This document shows positions 42,518-51,459 of a DNA stretch of 64,000 nt, in pieces (positions within the stretch are counted from its first letter, which is position 1; the number at the start of each line of letters is the position of its first letter). Location of the stretch: contig NZ_JAHYBZ010000003.1 in assembly GCF_019430885.1 (NCBI RefSeq), positions 372,001 to 436,000 on the forward strand. Direction: 5' to 3'. This stretch comes from Roseomonas alba. GTDB taxonomy: Bacteria; Pseudomonadota; Alphaproteobacteria; Acetobacterales; Acetobacteraceae. The notes below the pieces were generated by a model. That model had not been told where the DNA came from, did no database searches, and saw nothing but the letters and a program-made list of their open reading frames with translations. The position numbers were made by a program, and so were the translations under genes.

Positions 42518-42715
42518 ATGAACAGCGACACCATCTCCGGCAACTGGAAGCAGCTCAAGGGCAAGGTGAAGGAGCAGTGGGGCAAGCTCACGGATGACGA
42601 CATCACCGTCATCGAGGGCAAGCGCGACCAGCTCGTCGGCCGTGTCCAGGAACGCTACGGCATCGCCAAGGACAAGGCGGAGGAGCAGGTGAAGGCCTGG
42701 GAAAGCTCGCTCTGA
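42518..42715 (+). CDS. CsbD family stress protein
   Basis: A 65-residue hydrophilic protein, MNSDTISGNWKQLKGKVKEQ at the start and then WGKLTDDDITVIEGKRDQLVGRVQERYG, the full CsbD domain. CsbD proteins are abundant general-stress proteins in many bacteria, with no known biochemical role. GAAGGAGA is the ribosome site. Its place beside phyR and the promoter-like sequence suggest EcfG control. A strong intrinsic terminator follows. Confidence 0.93.
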   Translation: MNSDTISGNWKQLKGKVKEQWGKLTDDDITVIEGKRDQLVGRVQERYGIAKDKAEEQVKAWESSL

Positions 42716-42743
42716 CACCAGGGTCGTCTCTGGTCCGAACAGG

Positions 42744-42773
42744 CGCCGCCGGGGCATCCCGGCGGCGTTTTTT
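42744..42773 (+). terminator. Rho-independent terminator after csbD
   Basis: A perfect 10-bp stem, CGCCGCCGGG (42744-42753) and CCCGGCGGCG (42758-42767), with a GCAT loop and six T residues (42768-42773). This is the clearest intrinsic terminator in the window. Confidence 0.92.
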
Positions 42774-42780
42774 CATGCGC

Positions 42781-42806
42781 GCAACCGCATCCGCCACACC
42801 CGCGTT
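42781..42806 (+). promoter_or_regulatory. Candidate EcfG-type promoter of the DUF1328 gene
   Basis: GCAAC (42781-42785), 17-bp spacer, CGTT (42803-42806), 34 bp before the ATG of the DUF1328 gene. It follows directly after the csbD terminator, where a new promoter is expected. Confidence 0.5.
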
Positions 42807-42840
42807 CCATCCCAGCACGGATGCATAGCGGAGAACGACA

Positions 42841-43005
42841 ATGCTCTACTGGACCCTGATCTTCCTGGTCATCGCCATCGTCGCCGGCGTGCTCGGCTTC
42901 GGCGGCATCGCCTCTGCGGCGAGCGGCATAGCCAAGGTGCTGTTCGTCATCTTCCTGGTGCTGTTCCTCGTCTCCCTGATCGCCGGACGCGGATTCGCCG
43001 GCTAG
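42841..43005 (+). CDS. DUF1328 (YtjA-like) small membrane protein
   Basis: A 54-residue protein with two hydrophobic helices: [20 protein letters not shown] and [20 protein letters not shown], ending GRGFAG. This is the whole DUF1328 family pattern. These proteins are often stress induced in Alphaproteobacteria. ATG 42841 has GCGGAGAA upstream. It lies 82 bp before the ABC exporter gene and may be cotranscribed with it. Confidence 0.9.
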   Translation: MLYWTLIFLVIAIVAGVLGFGGIASAASGIAKVLFVIFLVLFLVSLIAGRGFAG

Positions 43006-43086
43006 GCCTGGGTCCATTACGGCGCCGCGCCTCGGCCGGGGCGCGGGCTCGGCCGCCCGCTTCCGGCTGTCGCACAGTGGTGATGC

Positions 43087-44925
43087 ATGGCTGACGAGCC
43101 CTCCCCGGACGGACCAGCCGGGCGCCCCGGTACATCGGATCTGCGTGGCTTCTGGCGATGGATACGCGCCTGGCTGGTCGCACCAGACCGTGGAAATGCG
43201 CGGCTGCTGATCCTCGGCGTCGTCGCCATGACCATCGCCCAGGTGGTCATCCAGATCCGCTTCAACACCTGGAACCGCGACTTCTTCGATGCGCTCGACA
43301 AGCGCAACGCGCAAGCGTTCCAGCACCAGATCATCGTCTTCCTGGTGCTCGCCGCGCTGTCGATGACGGCGGCGGTGTATCAGCTGTACCTCAAGCAGTT
43401 GCTGCAACTGTCCTGGCGGGAATGGCTCACGCGACGGCTGACGGATGCGTGGCTGCGCGACTGCCGGCAGTACCAGCTCGAAGCCTGCGCCGCCGAGGCC
43501 GACAATCCCGACCAGCGCATCGCGGAGGATGTGCGCCTTGCCGCGGACCTCTCAGTCGATTTCGTGCTTGGCCTACTGATCTCGGCGAGCATGCTGATCG
43601 CCTTCGTGGGCATCCTGTGGTCCCTGTCCGGGCCGCTCGACGTCGCGCTGGGGGGCATAGCCCTGCACATCCCGGGCTACATGGTCTGGGCTGCCGTGCT
43701 CTACGCGCTGATCGGGTCGGGGCTGACCTGGTGGGTCGGCCGGCCGATGGTCGGCATCCAGGTGCGTCGCACCACGGCGGAAGCCGATTTCCGCTTCGGC
43801 CTGACCCGCGCGCGCGAAAGCGGAGAGAGCATCGCCCTGATCCGCGGCGAGGCCGATGAGCGCCGCGGCATCGACCGCAGCTTCGGCCAGGTGCGCGGCG
43901 TCTGGCGGGAACTGATGCGCAGCCAGCGCAACCTGATGTGGCTGACCAGCGCCTATGGCACGCTGGCGATGATCTTCCCCACCGTTGTCGCAGCGCCGGC
44001 CTATTTTGCCGGCGCCATGTCGCTCGGCGTGCTGATGCAGGTAGGTGCGGCCTTCGGCCAGGTTCAGGCCTCGCTGAACTGGTTCGTCGATCGCTTCCCC
44101 AACATCGCGGAATGGCGCAGCGCGACCTCACGCCTCGTCGCCTTCCAGGATGCGCTGGACGATCTCGAAGCCCTCGCCGCCGATCCGAACCAGCCGACCA
44201 TCGCCATGGAGGAGATCGCTGAGGGCGAGCCGGAACGGCTGGAGCTCGACCAGCTCGAAATCGCCTTCTCGGACGGCACCACCGTGATCAAGGGCGCTTC
44301 GGCGGTCATCGAGCCGGGCGAACGGGTGCTCATCAAGGGCGAGTCCGGTTCCGGCAAATCCACCCTCTTCCGCGCCATCGGCGGGCTGTGGCCCTGGGGC
44401 GGCGGGCGCATCGTGACGCCGCCGCGCGAGGCCATGGCCTTCCTGCCGCAACGGCCCTACCTGCCGCTCGGCACCTTGTCCGGCACGCTGTGCTATCCCG
44501 CCCCTGCCGAGGCCTTCGCTGCGGAGGCCCAGCGCGATGCGCTCGAACGCGTGGGCCTCGGTCATCTCGCGGACCAGTTGGAGGAAGAACAGCGCTGGGA
44601 CCGCGTGCTGTCGCTCGGCGAGCAGCAGCGCCTGGCCATCGCGCGGCTGCTGCTGCAGGCGCCGCGCTGGATCTTCCTCGACGAGGCGACGGCCGCGCTG
44701 GACGAGGAGAACCAGGACATGATGATGACGCTGCTCGTGGAATCCCTGCCCGAGGCGGCGATCGTGTCCATCGGACATCGTCCCGGGCTCGAAGCCTTCC
44801 ACACCCGCACCCTGACGCTGGAGAAGCGCGAAGGCGGCGCACGCTTCCGCCGAACGGCGCCGCGCGTCGTCAGCGAGAAGACGAAGCGGCGCAGGGCGCG
44901 CTTCCTGGCATCGCGCGCCGCGTGA
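43087..44925 (+). CDS. ABC transporter, fused permease and ATPase (YddA/SbmA-BacA-related)
   Basis: A 612-residue half-transporter. The N-terminal membrane domain (about 35-330, ABC_membrane_2 type) has FNTWNRDFFDALDKRNAQAF and YQLYLKQLLQLSWREWLTRRLTDAWL, typical of YddA and the BacA/ABCD relatives. The C-terminal ATPase has Walker A GESGSGKST, signature LSLGEQQRLAIARLL and Walker B IFLDEATAALDEE. It would work as a homodimer in the inner membrane. Related BacA proteins affect very-long-chain fatty acids and peptide uptake; the substrate here is unknown. Confidence 0.9.
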   Translation: MADEPSPDGPAGRPGTSDLRGFWRWIRAWLVAPDRGNARLLILGVVAMTIAQVVIQIRFNTWNRDFFDALDKRNAQAFQHQIIVFLVLAALSMTAAVYQLYLKQLLQLSWREWLTRRLTDAWLRDCRQYQLEACAAEADNPDQRIAEDVRLAADLSVDFVLGLLISASMLIAFVGILWSLSGPLDVALGGIALHIPGYMVWAAVLYALIGSGLTWWVGRPMVGIQVRRTTAEADFRFGLTRARESGESIALIRGEADERRGIDRSFGQVRGVWRELMRSQRNLMWLTSAYGTLAMIFPTVVAAPAYFAGAMSLGVLMQVGAAFGQVQASLNWFVDRFPNIAEWRSATSRLVAFQDALDDLEALAADPNQPTIAMEEIAEGEPERLELDQLEIAFSDGTTVIKGASAVIEPGERVLIKGESGSGKSTLFRAIGGLWPWGGGRIVTPPREAMAFLPQRPYLPLGTLSGTLCYPAPAEAFAAEAQRDALERVGLGHLADQLEEEQRWDRVLSLGEQQRLAIARLLLQAPRWIFLDEATAALDEENQDMMMTLLVESLPEAAIVSIGHRPGLEAFHTRTLTLEKREGGARFRRTAPRVVSEKTKRRRARFLASRAA

Positions 44926-45741
44926 CGGATGGGTAGGCGGCGATGATGCCTGTGGTCGCCGCCTTCGATCCATGCAACCGAGAAGGGCCTTGCGGCATGC
45001 GCGCGAAGATGATGAGGCGCTGAGGGAGAGGAGCTCTGCCCCCCTCCTGCATCGTGAAGCAGCGCTTCCCGCCCACCAAAGGCCGAAAGGCCGTCCCGAT
45101 GACTGGGCGGCTTCCGCTGCTGGAGTTGGAGGGCCACTGCCCCTCCACACCACCGGGGTCCCATCGACGTTGCTGTGCAACGCCAATGAGTGCCCCCGGT
45201 GCCTGGAGCACCTGGAACGCAGTCTGTTGGCGCTGGACGCGACAGGCATACCGTCCACGCAAAGCGCGCATCCTGCGCAGCAGTGGCTCTCGGCGCCATC
45301 GTGGCAGCGGCGCACCGCGCCAGATCAAGATTCGCAAAGGCCCTGTGGCCTTTGCTGGGGAGAGTTCGAGAGGGGCAAAGCCCCTCGCGATCCCGCAGCG
45401 GAAGCACGCATGTCATCAGGACGGCCTTTCGGCCTTTGGCGGCCGCGAAGCGCTGCTTCGCGGCGCAGGAGAGGGGCGAACCTCCTCCCCGTCGCGTCGC
45501 CTGCCGCATCTTCGCTCAGATGGGGCAGCGCCCCTCCGATATCCCAACCTGACCAGTCAGCCATGAAGCCGTCGCCATGCACCCCGGGGAGCCCCTCTCC
45601 ATGATCCCCACGGTCCAGATCGTACGGCGTTCGCATGCGCTCACGCGGCATGCGCTCACCCATTGTCTTGCAAACCTCCTGACGCCTTCAGATGATTCCA
45701 TCTGAACGCAATCTGCTCTGGCATGGTCGCACCCTCCGTTG
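44926..45741. repeat. Long gene-free block of mosaic repeats (R9)
   Basis: About 816 bp with no credible gene. From 44990 to about 45560 it holds repeat modules: GGAGGGCCACTGCCCCTCC, CCATCGACGTTGCTGTGCAACG, TGCCTGGAGCACCTGGAACGCAG, TTCGCAAAGGCCCTGTGGCC, GAGAGGGGCAAAGCCCCTC and GGCCTTTCGGCCTTTGG. It appears to be at least two units joined. The last part has a direct repeat GCATGCGCTCAC x2 (about 45635-45661) and a TCAGAT/ATCTGA hairpin followed by GAACGCAATCTG. Open frames here are products of the repeat, not genes. Confidence 0.75.
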
Positions 45742-47487
45742 TCAGGCCGGCGCCACCGCCGCCAGGGGTGTTTCCTCATCCGGCGGCGTCTGGATGGCCG
45801 TCACGGCGCGCGCCGGGCATGGCCCGAGGCGGCCCGCAACGCCTTCCAGGCTGCGCACCACCGGCGCCGGCGCGATCGCGGGGCCGAGCTGTGCCGCGGC
45901 GGCCTCGTCCGGCGCCAGGCCGATGACGCCGTCCGCTTCACGCAGTGCCTCGGCGCGGGCGCGACGCAGGCGCGGCGGCGAGACGGCGCGCGCGAGGCAC
46001 AGGATCGCCGTGCCGGCTCTCTCGCCCTCGGCGGCAGCGCGCCAGCCGCGCAGACGCGCCATGGCCAGGGCCGCTGCGGCCAGGGCGCGGTCGGCCGGGC
46101 CGGCCGCGGCGATCGCGCGCACGGCCGCCGCGTCGGCTGGCAGTTCCTCCTCCGCCGCGAGCGATGCGGCGAGGGCGGCCAGTTCGGTCCCGATGCGCGA
46201 CGCCACCGGGGCCGAGAGCGCGCCGGCGGCACGGTCGGCTGCCAGGGCCGCGATGGCCGGCATCACCAGGTCGCGCAGCGTCGCGGCGATGCCTTCGGCC
46301 TCGGCATGCTCCTCGGCGATCTGCTGCGCGCCCTCGGCGTCCTCGGCCAGATACCGCTGATAGAAGCGCAATGGGGCCGGCAGGGCCTCGCCATCGCCCA
46401 GCAGGATCTCGAGGAAACCGAAGGTCGGCACATGGCGGCCAAGGATGGCGAGGCAGGCGGTGATAGGCGGTGCCAGCAGCAACCCGATCGGACCCCACAG
46501 CACCGTCCACACGGCCGAGGAAATCAGCAACGCGAGGGGTGAGATGCCCACGGTCCGCCCGTAGAGCTGTGGCTCGAGCACATGGGTCACCGTGCCGTCC
46601 ACGATGATGAACAGGGCGACCACCAGAAGCGGCTCGGACCAGCCCTGGCCGGTCGCGATGGCGACGATCAGCGGAAGGAGGAAGGCGATCCACGCACCGA
46701 GGAAGGGAACGAAGCGCAGCACGAAGGCCAGCACGCCCCAGAGCGGGGCATTGGGCACCCCGATCGCCGTCAGGCCGAGGCCCATGCCAAGGCCGAAGAC
46801 GGCGTTGAGGAGCATCTGCATGAGCAGGTAGCGGCCGACACGATCCGTCGCGTCGGCCATGGCGCGCGTGGTGCGATGGAGATCCTGCATTCCCGCCAGG
46901 CGCAGGAAGCGATCACGCACATCCTCCATCTGGAGCAGCAGATAGGCCATGAGCAGCAGTGCCACGGCGAAGGAGGCCGCCGGCGCGGAGACCAGCGCAG
47001 CCATCTCGATCAGCGCGTCGAGCGTGCCGGCATTGCCATTGGCCGGCACCACCGCGACCGTCGCCGCTGCCGCGGGCTCGCCATAGCCAAGTTCCTCCGC
47101 CAGGCGCCGCAGCGTGCTCGCCGCGCGGTGCAGCACGCCCGACCCGTCGGACAAGGCGTGCAGCTTGGCGCGCAAGTTGCTCTCCCAGTTCGGCAGTTCG
47201 GCGGCGAGGCTCAACGCCTGGGACGCCACCAGCAGCATGATCACCGCGATGACCCCGAGGGCGAGCAACATCATCAGCGCCACGGTGACCGCGCGAGGCA
47301 CGCCGAGCCGCTGAAGCAGCCGCGCCGGCGGTACCAGGACGACCGACAGCAACAGCGCCAGCGCCATGGGGATGAACACCGCCCGCCCGAGATGCAGTGC
47401 AGCCAGCACCATCAGCGCGGCAATCAGCCAGAGGGGGTCGGGACCGGCGGGCGTGGCCCGTGCTGGCAGGTCCGGCGGTGCAGGCAT
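45742..47487 (-). CDS. AI-2E family transporter (PerM-like) with long C-terminal extension
   Basis: A 581-residue membrane protein. The first 370 residues have the AI-2E/PerM pattern: PLWLIAALMVLAALHLGRAVFIPMALALLLSVVL, a coiled periplasmic segment, GRYLLMQMLLNAVFGLGMGLGL, FVPFLGAWIAFLLPLIVAI and EPQLYGRTVGISPLALLIS. An Ala-rich soluble extension of about 200 residues follows, larger than the E. coli family members. The start is ATG 47487, and a GCAAC-N16-CGTT promoter pattern lies 30 bp upstream. It is divergent from the DUF883 gene, which has the same pattern. Substrate unknown. Confidence 0.88.
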   Translation of the reverse strand: MPAPPDLPARATPAGPDPLWLIAALMVLAALHLGRAVFIPMALALLLSVVLVPPARLLQRLGVPRAVTVALMMLLALGVIAVIMLLVASQALSLAAELPNWESNLRAKLHALSDGSGVLHRAASTLRRLAEELGYGEPAAAATVAVVPANGNAGTLDALIEMAALVSAPAASFAVALLLMAYLLLQMEDVRDRFLRLAGMQDLHRTTRAMADATDRVGRYLLMQMLLNAVFGLGMGLGLTAIGVPNAPLWGVLAFVLRFVPFLGAWIAFLLPLIVAIATGQGWSEPLLVVALFIIVDGTVTHVLEPQLYGRTVGISPLALLISSAVWTVLWGPIGLLLAPPITACLAILGRHVPTFGFLEILLGDGEALPAPLRFYQRYLAEDAEGAQQIAEEHAEAEGIAATLRDLVMPAIAALAADRAAGALSAPVASRIGTELAALAASLAAEEELPADAAAVRAIAAAGPADRALAAAALAMARLRGWRAAAEGERAGTAILCLARAVSPPRLRRARAEALREADGVIGLAPDEAAAAQLGPAIAPAPVVRSLEGVAGRLGPCPARAVTAIQTPPDEETPLAAVAPA

Positions 47488-47516
47488 GGAAATCTCCGCA
47501 ATGCGTCGCGAGCCGA

Positions 47517-47541
47517 AACGCCGGGCGGCGCCGAGGGTTGC
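47517..47541 (-). promoter_or_regulatory. Candidate EcfG-type promoter of the AI-2E family gene
   Basis: Minus strand GCAAC (47541-47537), 16-bp spacer, CGTT (47520-47517), 30 bp before the start codon. It is back to back with a matching element for the divergent gene. Confidence 0.5.
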
Positions 47542-47550
47542 CGCGGTCGC

Positions 47551-47575
47551 GCAACTCCCGGCGGACCATCGCGTT
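47551..47575 (+). promoter_or_regulatory. Candidate EcfG-type promoter of the DUF883 gene
   Basis: GCAAC (47551-47555), 16-bp spacer, CGTT (47572-47575), 37 bp before ATG 47612. Confidence 0.5.
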
Positions 47576-47611
47576 GTTCCCCTCGACACGGACCCTGCAA
47601 GGAGATGTCAA

Positions 47612-47923
47612 ATGACCCAGGCGACCGAACGCATGACCGATGACATCGGCGCTGCGGCCCGCACCCTCGCCGGCGATGCCAAGGATTCCGCGAAGGCCGA
47701 ACTCGCCGCGCTGCGCCAGAAGGTCGAGGCGCTGATGGCCGATCGCGTCACACCGGCGGTCTCGGAGGCGGCGGGCCGGGCGGAGGACTTCGCCCACAGC
47801 GCCGCGGAATCGGTGCGCCACCGTGCTGACCAGTTGGCCGGCAGCGTGCGCCAACAGCCCTTCGTGGCCATCGGCGCCGCGGTCCTCGCGGGCGTGGCCA
47901 TCGGGCTGCTGATCCGGCGCTGA
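47612..47923 (+). CDS. DUF883/ElaB-like membrane-anchored stress protein
   Basis: A 103-residue protein: an amphipathic helical domain (AGDAKDSAKAELAALRQKVEAL) and a C-terminal QQPFVAIGAAVLAGVAIGLLIRR anchor, which is the DUF883 hallmark. Relatives ElaB and YqjD are RpoS-dependent and tether ribosomes to the membrane in E. coli. Ribosome site AAGGAGAT precedes ATG 47612. It is followed 4 bp later by a holin-like gene. Confidence 0.9.
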   Translation: MTQATERMTDDIGAAARTLAGDAKDSAKAELAALRQKVEALMADRVTPAVSEAAGRAEDFAHSAAESVRHRADQLAGSVRQQPFVAIGAAVLAGVAIGLLIRR

Positions 47924-47927
47924 TCCG

Positions 47928-48353
47928 ATGCGCGTGCTGCAGATGCTGGACGTGGCGGCGCAGGCGGAAGGGGTCCGCCTGCGCCGCGAAGCCACGGTCC
48001 TGGTCCGCCGGGCCGGCTGGATCGCCGTGGCGGGCGTCTTCGGCACCGCGGCGTTGGCGACGGCGCATGTCGCCGCGGTCGCGCAGCTCGTGCCTGCCTT
48101 CGGCCTCGCCGTCGCAGCGGCGATGATCGCGGCGGCCGACCTCGTGCTGGCGGGGATCTTTGCGATGCTGGCGCGCCCGCGGCCCGATCCGGTCGCCGAG
48201 GAAGCGCGCGCCCTGCGCCAGACCATGCTGGCGTCGGTGGGCGCGCGGAATCCGCTGCGCGATGCCCTGGGCTTCGCCGCGACGCGGGCCGCCGTGCCGC
48301 TGCTCGGCGCGGTGGTGGCCGAAGCGGTCGCCGGCTGGTTGAAGCGGCGGTGA
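47928..48353 (+). CDS. Phage-holin-like (Holin-X family) membrane protein
   Basis: A 141-residue protein with two strong membrane segments: AGWIAVAGVFGTAALATAHVAAVAQLV and LAVAAAMIAAADLVLAGIFAMLA. The arrangement matches the chromosomal Holin-X (phage holin superfamily III) proteins often found beside DUF883/DUF3618 genes; no phage genes are near. It starts 4 bp after the DUF883 stop, forming a two-gene envelope stress unit. Confidence 0.75.
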   Translation: MRVLQMLDVAAQAEGVRLRREATVLVRRAGWIAVAGVFGTAALATAHVAAVAQLVPAFGLAVAAAMIAAADLVLAGIFAMLARPRPDPVAEEARALRQTMLASVGARNPLRDALGFAATRAAVPLLGAVVAEAVAGWLKRR

Positions 48354-48501
48354 CGTCCGGCCGCCGGTGATCCCGGGCCCCGGGGCGCGAGGGCCCGCGA
48401 CCCAGGACAGACGTCGCGAGATCTTCACGATACAACCGTCGCCGGAGTGTCATGTCGGCGGTCATGCCGCCTGATGCCCCCGCCCCCGCCGAGAAGGTCC
48501 C

Positions 48502-50163
48502 GTGAGCGCCACCACCGCCGCGACCGCGGCGGCCCGCCGCTGGGCCACCGAGGAGCGCATCGCAGCGCTGCTCGTCGTCGCGGCCTGCGTCACGCTGATC
48601 GTCGCGATCGCCCTGCCGCTCCTGACCGTGCTGTCGAAGAGTGTCCTCGACACGGAAGGCCGCTTCATCGGCCTTGCCAACTACATCCGCTACGTCACCA
48701 CTCCCGCGCTGGTGCAGTCGCTGCTGAACAGCCTGTTCGTCGCGGTGGTGGCGACGGCAATCGTCATCCCGCTCGGATTCCTCTACGCCTATGCCCTGAC
48801 GCGCAGCCGCATCCCGGCCAAGGGCCTCTTCTACGCGCTGGCGCTGCTGCCGATCTTCGCGCCGTCGCTGTTGCCGGCCCTGTCCTTGATCGCGCTGTTC
48901 GGCACCTCGATCTACGGGCCGATCGGCATCGTGCTGGCGCAGATCGTCCATTGCCTGCCCCATGCGACGATGATCCTGGTCGCCGCCCTCGGACTCGCCG
49001 ATGGCCGGCTGTACGAGGTCGCGACGTCGCTCGGCACCTCCCGCTGGCGGGTCTTCGTCACCGTCACCCTGCCGGCGGCGCGCTACGGACTGGTCTCGGC
49101 CGCCGTGGTGGTCTTCACCCTCGTCGTCACGGATTTCGGCATCGCCAAGGTCATTGGCGGGCCTTTCGAGGTACTCGCCACCGAGGCCTACAGGCAGATG
49201 GTCGGGCAGCGGAATGTCGGCATGGGGGCGGTGGTGGGCGTGGTGCTGCTGGTCCCCGCCGGCCTCGCCTTCCTCATCGACCGGCGGCTGCGGCGACTTC
49301 AGGTCGCCCCGCTCTCGGCGCGGGCCGTGCCCTATGTGCCGCCGGTGAACGAGCTGCGGGACCGGCTGCTGCTGGGGTATTGCCTGGCGGTCGGCGGGCT
49401 GATGGCCGCGGTGCTCGGCGCCGCGGTCTGGGTATCCCTGATCCGCGACTGGCCCCGCGATCCGTCGCTGACCCTAGCGCATTTCGACCTTACAGCCCTC
49501 GATCCCGATGGCTGGGGGCCCTACGTCAATTCGCTATGGATGGCCACGCTGACGGCGCTGTTCGGCACACCACTGGTCTTCCTCGGCGCCTATGTGATGG
49601 AGAAGACCAGAGCGGCGCCGCGCGCCCGCGCCCTGGCACGATTCCTCGCGCTGCTGCCCATGGCGGTGCCGGGGGTGGTGCTCGGCCTCGGCTATGTCTT
49701 CTTCTTCGGGGCGGCCTGGAATCCGGCAGGTGGGCTGTCCGGCACCATCGCCATCCTGGCGCTGAGCTGCATCGCGCAGTTCTACACGGTGGCGCATGTC
49801 ACGGCCGTGACGGCATTGACCCAGATCGACGGGGAGTTCGAGGCGGCCTCCGCGTCCCTGCAGGTGCCCTTCTGGGTGACGCTGCGCGAAGTGACGGTGC
49901 CGATCTGTCTGCCGGCGATCCTCGACATTACGGTCTATCTGTTCGTCAACGCCATGACGACGGTGGCGGCGGTGATCTTCCTCTACGGGCCGGGGACGAG
50001 GCTTGCCGCCATCGCCGTCGTGCAGATGGACGAGGCCGGCGCCATTGCCGGCGCCACCGCCATGGCGACCTGCATCGTCGCCACCTGCCTGGGCGTGAAG
50101 CTGCTGCATCTGCTGTTGGACGCCCTGGTGTTCCGCCGCCGCCAGCGCTGGCGGGGCCGCTGA
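48502..50163 (+). CDS. ABC transporter permease with two fused BPD domains (PhnV-like)
   Basis: A 553-residue permease with about twelve membrane segments in two halves. Each half has an EAA-type loop: EVATSLGTSRWRVFVTVTLPAAR and EFEAASASLQVPFWVTLREVTVPICLPAI. Closest style is the fused permease of iron(III) or putative 2-aminoethylphosphonate importers. GTG 48502 has GAGAAGGT upstream. No binding protein or ATPase gene is adjacent, so it is a solitary subunit and its substrate cannot be set. It is followed by a GC-rich hairpin and metX. Confidence 0.82.
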   Translation: MSATTAATAAARRWATEERIAALLVVAACVTLIVAIALPLLTVLSKSVLDTEGRFIGLANYIRYVTTPALVQSLLNSLFVAVVATAIVIPLGFLYAYALTRSRIPAKGLFYALALLPIFAPSLLPALSLIALFGTSIYGPIGIVLAQIVHCLPHATMILVAALGLADGRLYEVATSLGTSRWRVFVTVTLPAARYGLVSAAVVVFTLVVTDFGIAKVIGGPFEVLATEAYRQMVGQRNVGMGAVVGVVLLVPAGLAFLIDRRLRRLQVAPLSARAVPYVPPVNELRDRLLLGYCLAVGGLMAAVLGAAVWVSLIRDWPRDPSLTLAHFDLTALDPDGWGPYVNSLWMATLTALFGTPLVFLGAYVMEKTRAAPRARALARFLALLPMAVPGVVLGLGYVFFFGAAWNPAGGLSGTIAILALSCIAQFYTVAHVTAVTALTQIDGEFEAASASLQVPFWVTLREVTVPICLPAILDITVYLFVNAMTTVAAVIFLYGPGTRLAAIAVVQMDEAGAIAGATAMATCIVATCLGVKLLHLLLDALVFRRRQRWRGR

Positions 50164-50181
50164 GAGTGGCGGAACACGGGA

Positions 50182-50219
50182 CCGGGAGGGCTTCGCCGTT
50201 CCCGGCCCGGGCCTCCCGG
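50182..50219 (+). terminator. Hairpin between the permease gene and metX
   Basis: CCGGGAGG (50182-50189) pairs with CCTCCCGG (50212-50219) around a 22-base loop. No T-run follows. It could be a weak terminator for the permease gene or part of the metX leader. No recognisable SAM riboswitch was seen in 50164-50304. Confidence 0.35.
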
Positions 50220-50304
50220 CGGCGTGCCCCCTCGCCCGCGGACGCCGCCCCACACCGGCCGGCCGTTGCGGTGGCGCCGCGCGCGGCCTATTGCTGCCGG
50301 CCCC

Positions 50305-51459
50305 ATGTCCCAGGCGATCGCCCCTTTCCCCGAGGTGGACCACCAGCACGCCGTCTTCGCCGACGGGATGCCGCTGGATTGCGGCGCCGTCATCCGGCCG
50401 CTGACCGTCGCCTACCGGACCTATGGCACGCTGAACGCGGCGCGGACCAACGCCGTGCTAGTGTGCCACGCCCTGACCGGCGACCAGTACCTGGCCGAAC
50501 CCCACCCGGTTACCGGCAAGCCCGGCTGGTGGCAGAGCATCGTCGGCCCCGGCAAGCCGCTCGACACCGACCGCTACTTCCTGGTCTGCGTGAACGTGCT
50601 GGGCGGTTGCATGGGCTCGACCGGCCCGCGGTCGGAGATGACGGATGCAGAGGGGCACGGCCTTGGGCGTCCCTGGGGGACGGATTTCCCCCAGGTGACC
50701 ATCCGCGACATGGTCCGCGCGCAGAAGCGGCTGATGGAGCATCTGGGCATCGCACGCTGGCTGGCCGTGATCGGCGGGTCGATGGGCGGGATGCAGGTGC
50801 TGGAATGGGCGGCGACCTATCCGGACCACGTCGTCGCCGCCGCGCCGATCGCCTGCGCCGCGCATCACAGCGCGCAAAACATCGCCTTCCACGAGGTTGG
50901 CCGCCAGGCGATCCATGGCGACCCGGATTGGGCCGGCGGACGGTATTGGGAGGATGGACGCATCCCGGCGCGTGGCCTGGCGGTGGCGCGGATGGTGGCG
51001 CACATCACCTACCTGTCCGAACAGGCGCTGACGCGGAAATTCGGGCGGCGGCTGCGCGGCGCGAATGCGCTGACCTTCCTCGAGGACGTCTTCGAGGTGG
51101 AAAGCTACCTGCGCCACCAGGGTTCCACCTTCGTGCGGCGCTTCGACGCGAATTCCTACCTGACCATCACGCGGGCGATGGATTTCTTCGACCTGGCTTC
51201 GGAACATGAAGGCGACCTGTCCGCGGCGTTCAAGGGCACGGCGACGCGGTTCTTCCTGGCCTCCTTCAGCAGCGACTGGCTGTTCCCGACCAGTGAGAGC
51301 CGGGCGACGGTGCGCGCCCTGAACGCGGCCGGGGCCAGCGTGTCCTTCCTGGAAATCGCATCCGACAAGGGCCATGACGCCTTCCTGCTGGAGGAACCGG
51401 AATTCCACGCCGCGCTGGGCGGCTTCCTGCGCGGGGCGGCCGAGAAGGCGGGAGTGTGA
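50305..51459 (+). CDS. metX: Homoserine O-acetyltransferase
   Basis: A 384-residue alpha/beta hydrolase enzyme making O-acetylhomoserine, or O-succinylhomoserine, for methionine synthesis. Motifs: [55 protein letters not shown], and the nucleophile Ser159 in [15 protein letters not shown]. The catalytic Asp is in SSDWLFPT and the His in [14 protein letters not shown] 50305 fits the family. It overlaps metW by GTGA. Acyl donor preference cannot be read directly. It links to ahcY elsewhere in the window through the methionine cycle. Confidence 0.95.
   Translation: MSQAIAPFPEVDHQHAVFADGMPLDCGAVIRPLTVAYRTYGTLNAARTNAVLVCHALTGDQYLAEPHPVTGKPGWWQSIVGPGKPLDTDRYFLVCVNVLGGCMGSTGPRSEMTDAEGHGLGRPWGTDFPQVTIRDMVRAQKRLMEHLGIARWLAVIGGSMGGMQVLEWAATYPDHVVAAAPIACAAHHSAQNIAFHEVGRQAIHGDPDWAGGRYWEDGRIPARGLAVARMVAHITYLSEQALTRKFGRRLRGANALTFLEDVFEVESYLRHQGSTFVRRFDANSYLTITRAMDFFDLASEHEGDLSAAFKGTATRFFLASFSSDWLFPTSESRATVRALNAAGASVSFLEIASDKGHDAFLLEEPEFHAALGGFLRGAAEKAGV

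Noticed and set aside
44990-45560. CRISPR array in the repeat-rich block
   Set aside because: Repeats are of different types, not regularly spaced, and have no uniform spacers; no cas genes.
45516-45779. Minus-strand open frame of 87 codons after the repeat block
   Set aside because: No ribosome site or family pattern; it overlaps the AI-2E gene end and includes repeat sequence.
47928-48353. Prophage remnant based on a holin-like protein
   Set aside because: The family is commonly chromosomal and paired with DUF883 proteins; no other phage gene is near.
50164-50304. SAM-type riboswitch ahead of metX
   Set aside because: The leader was inspected for SAM-II-like features; only a GC-rich hairpin was found and the leader is short.
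48447-51209. 920-codon plus-strand frame overlapping the permease and metX
   Set aside because: It is an Arg-rich out-of-frame shadow running across two well supported genes.
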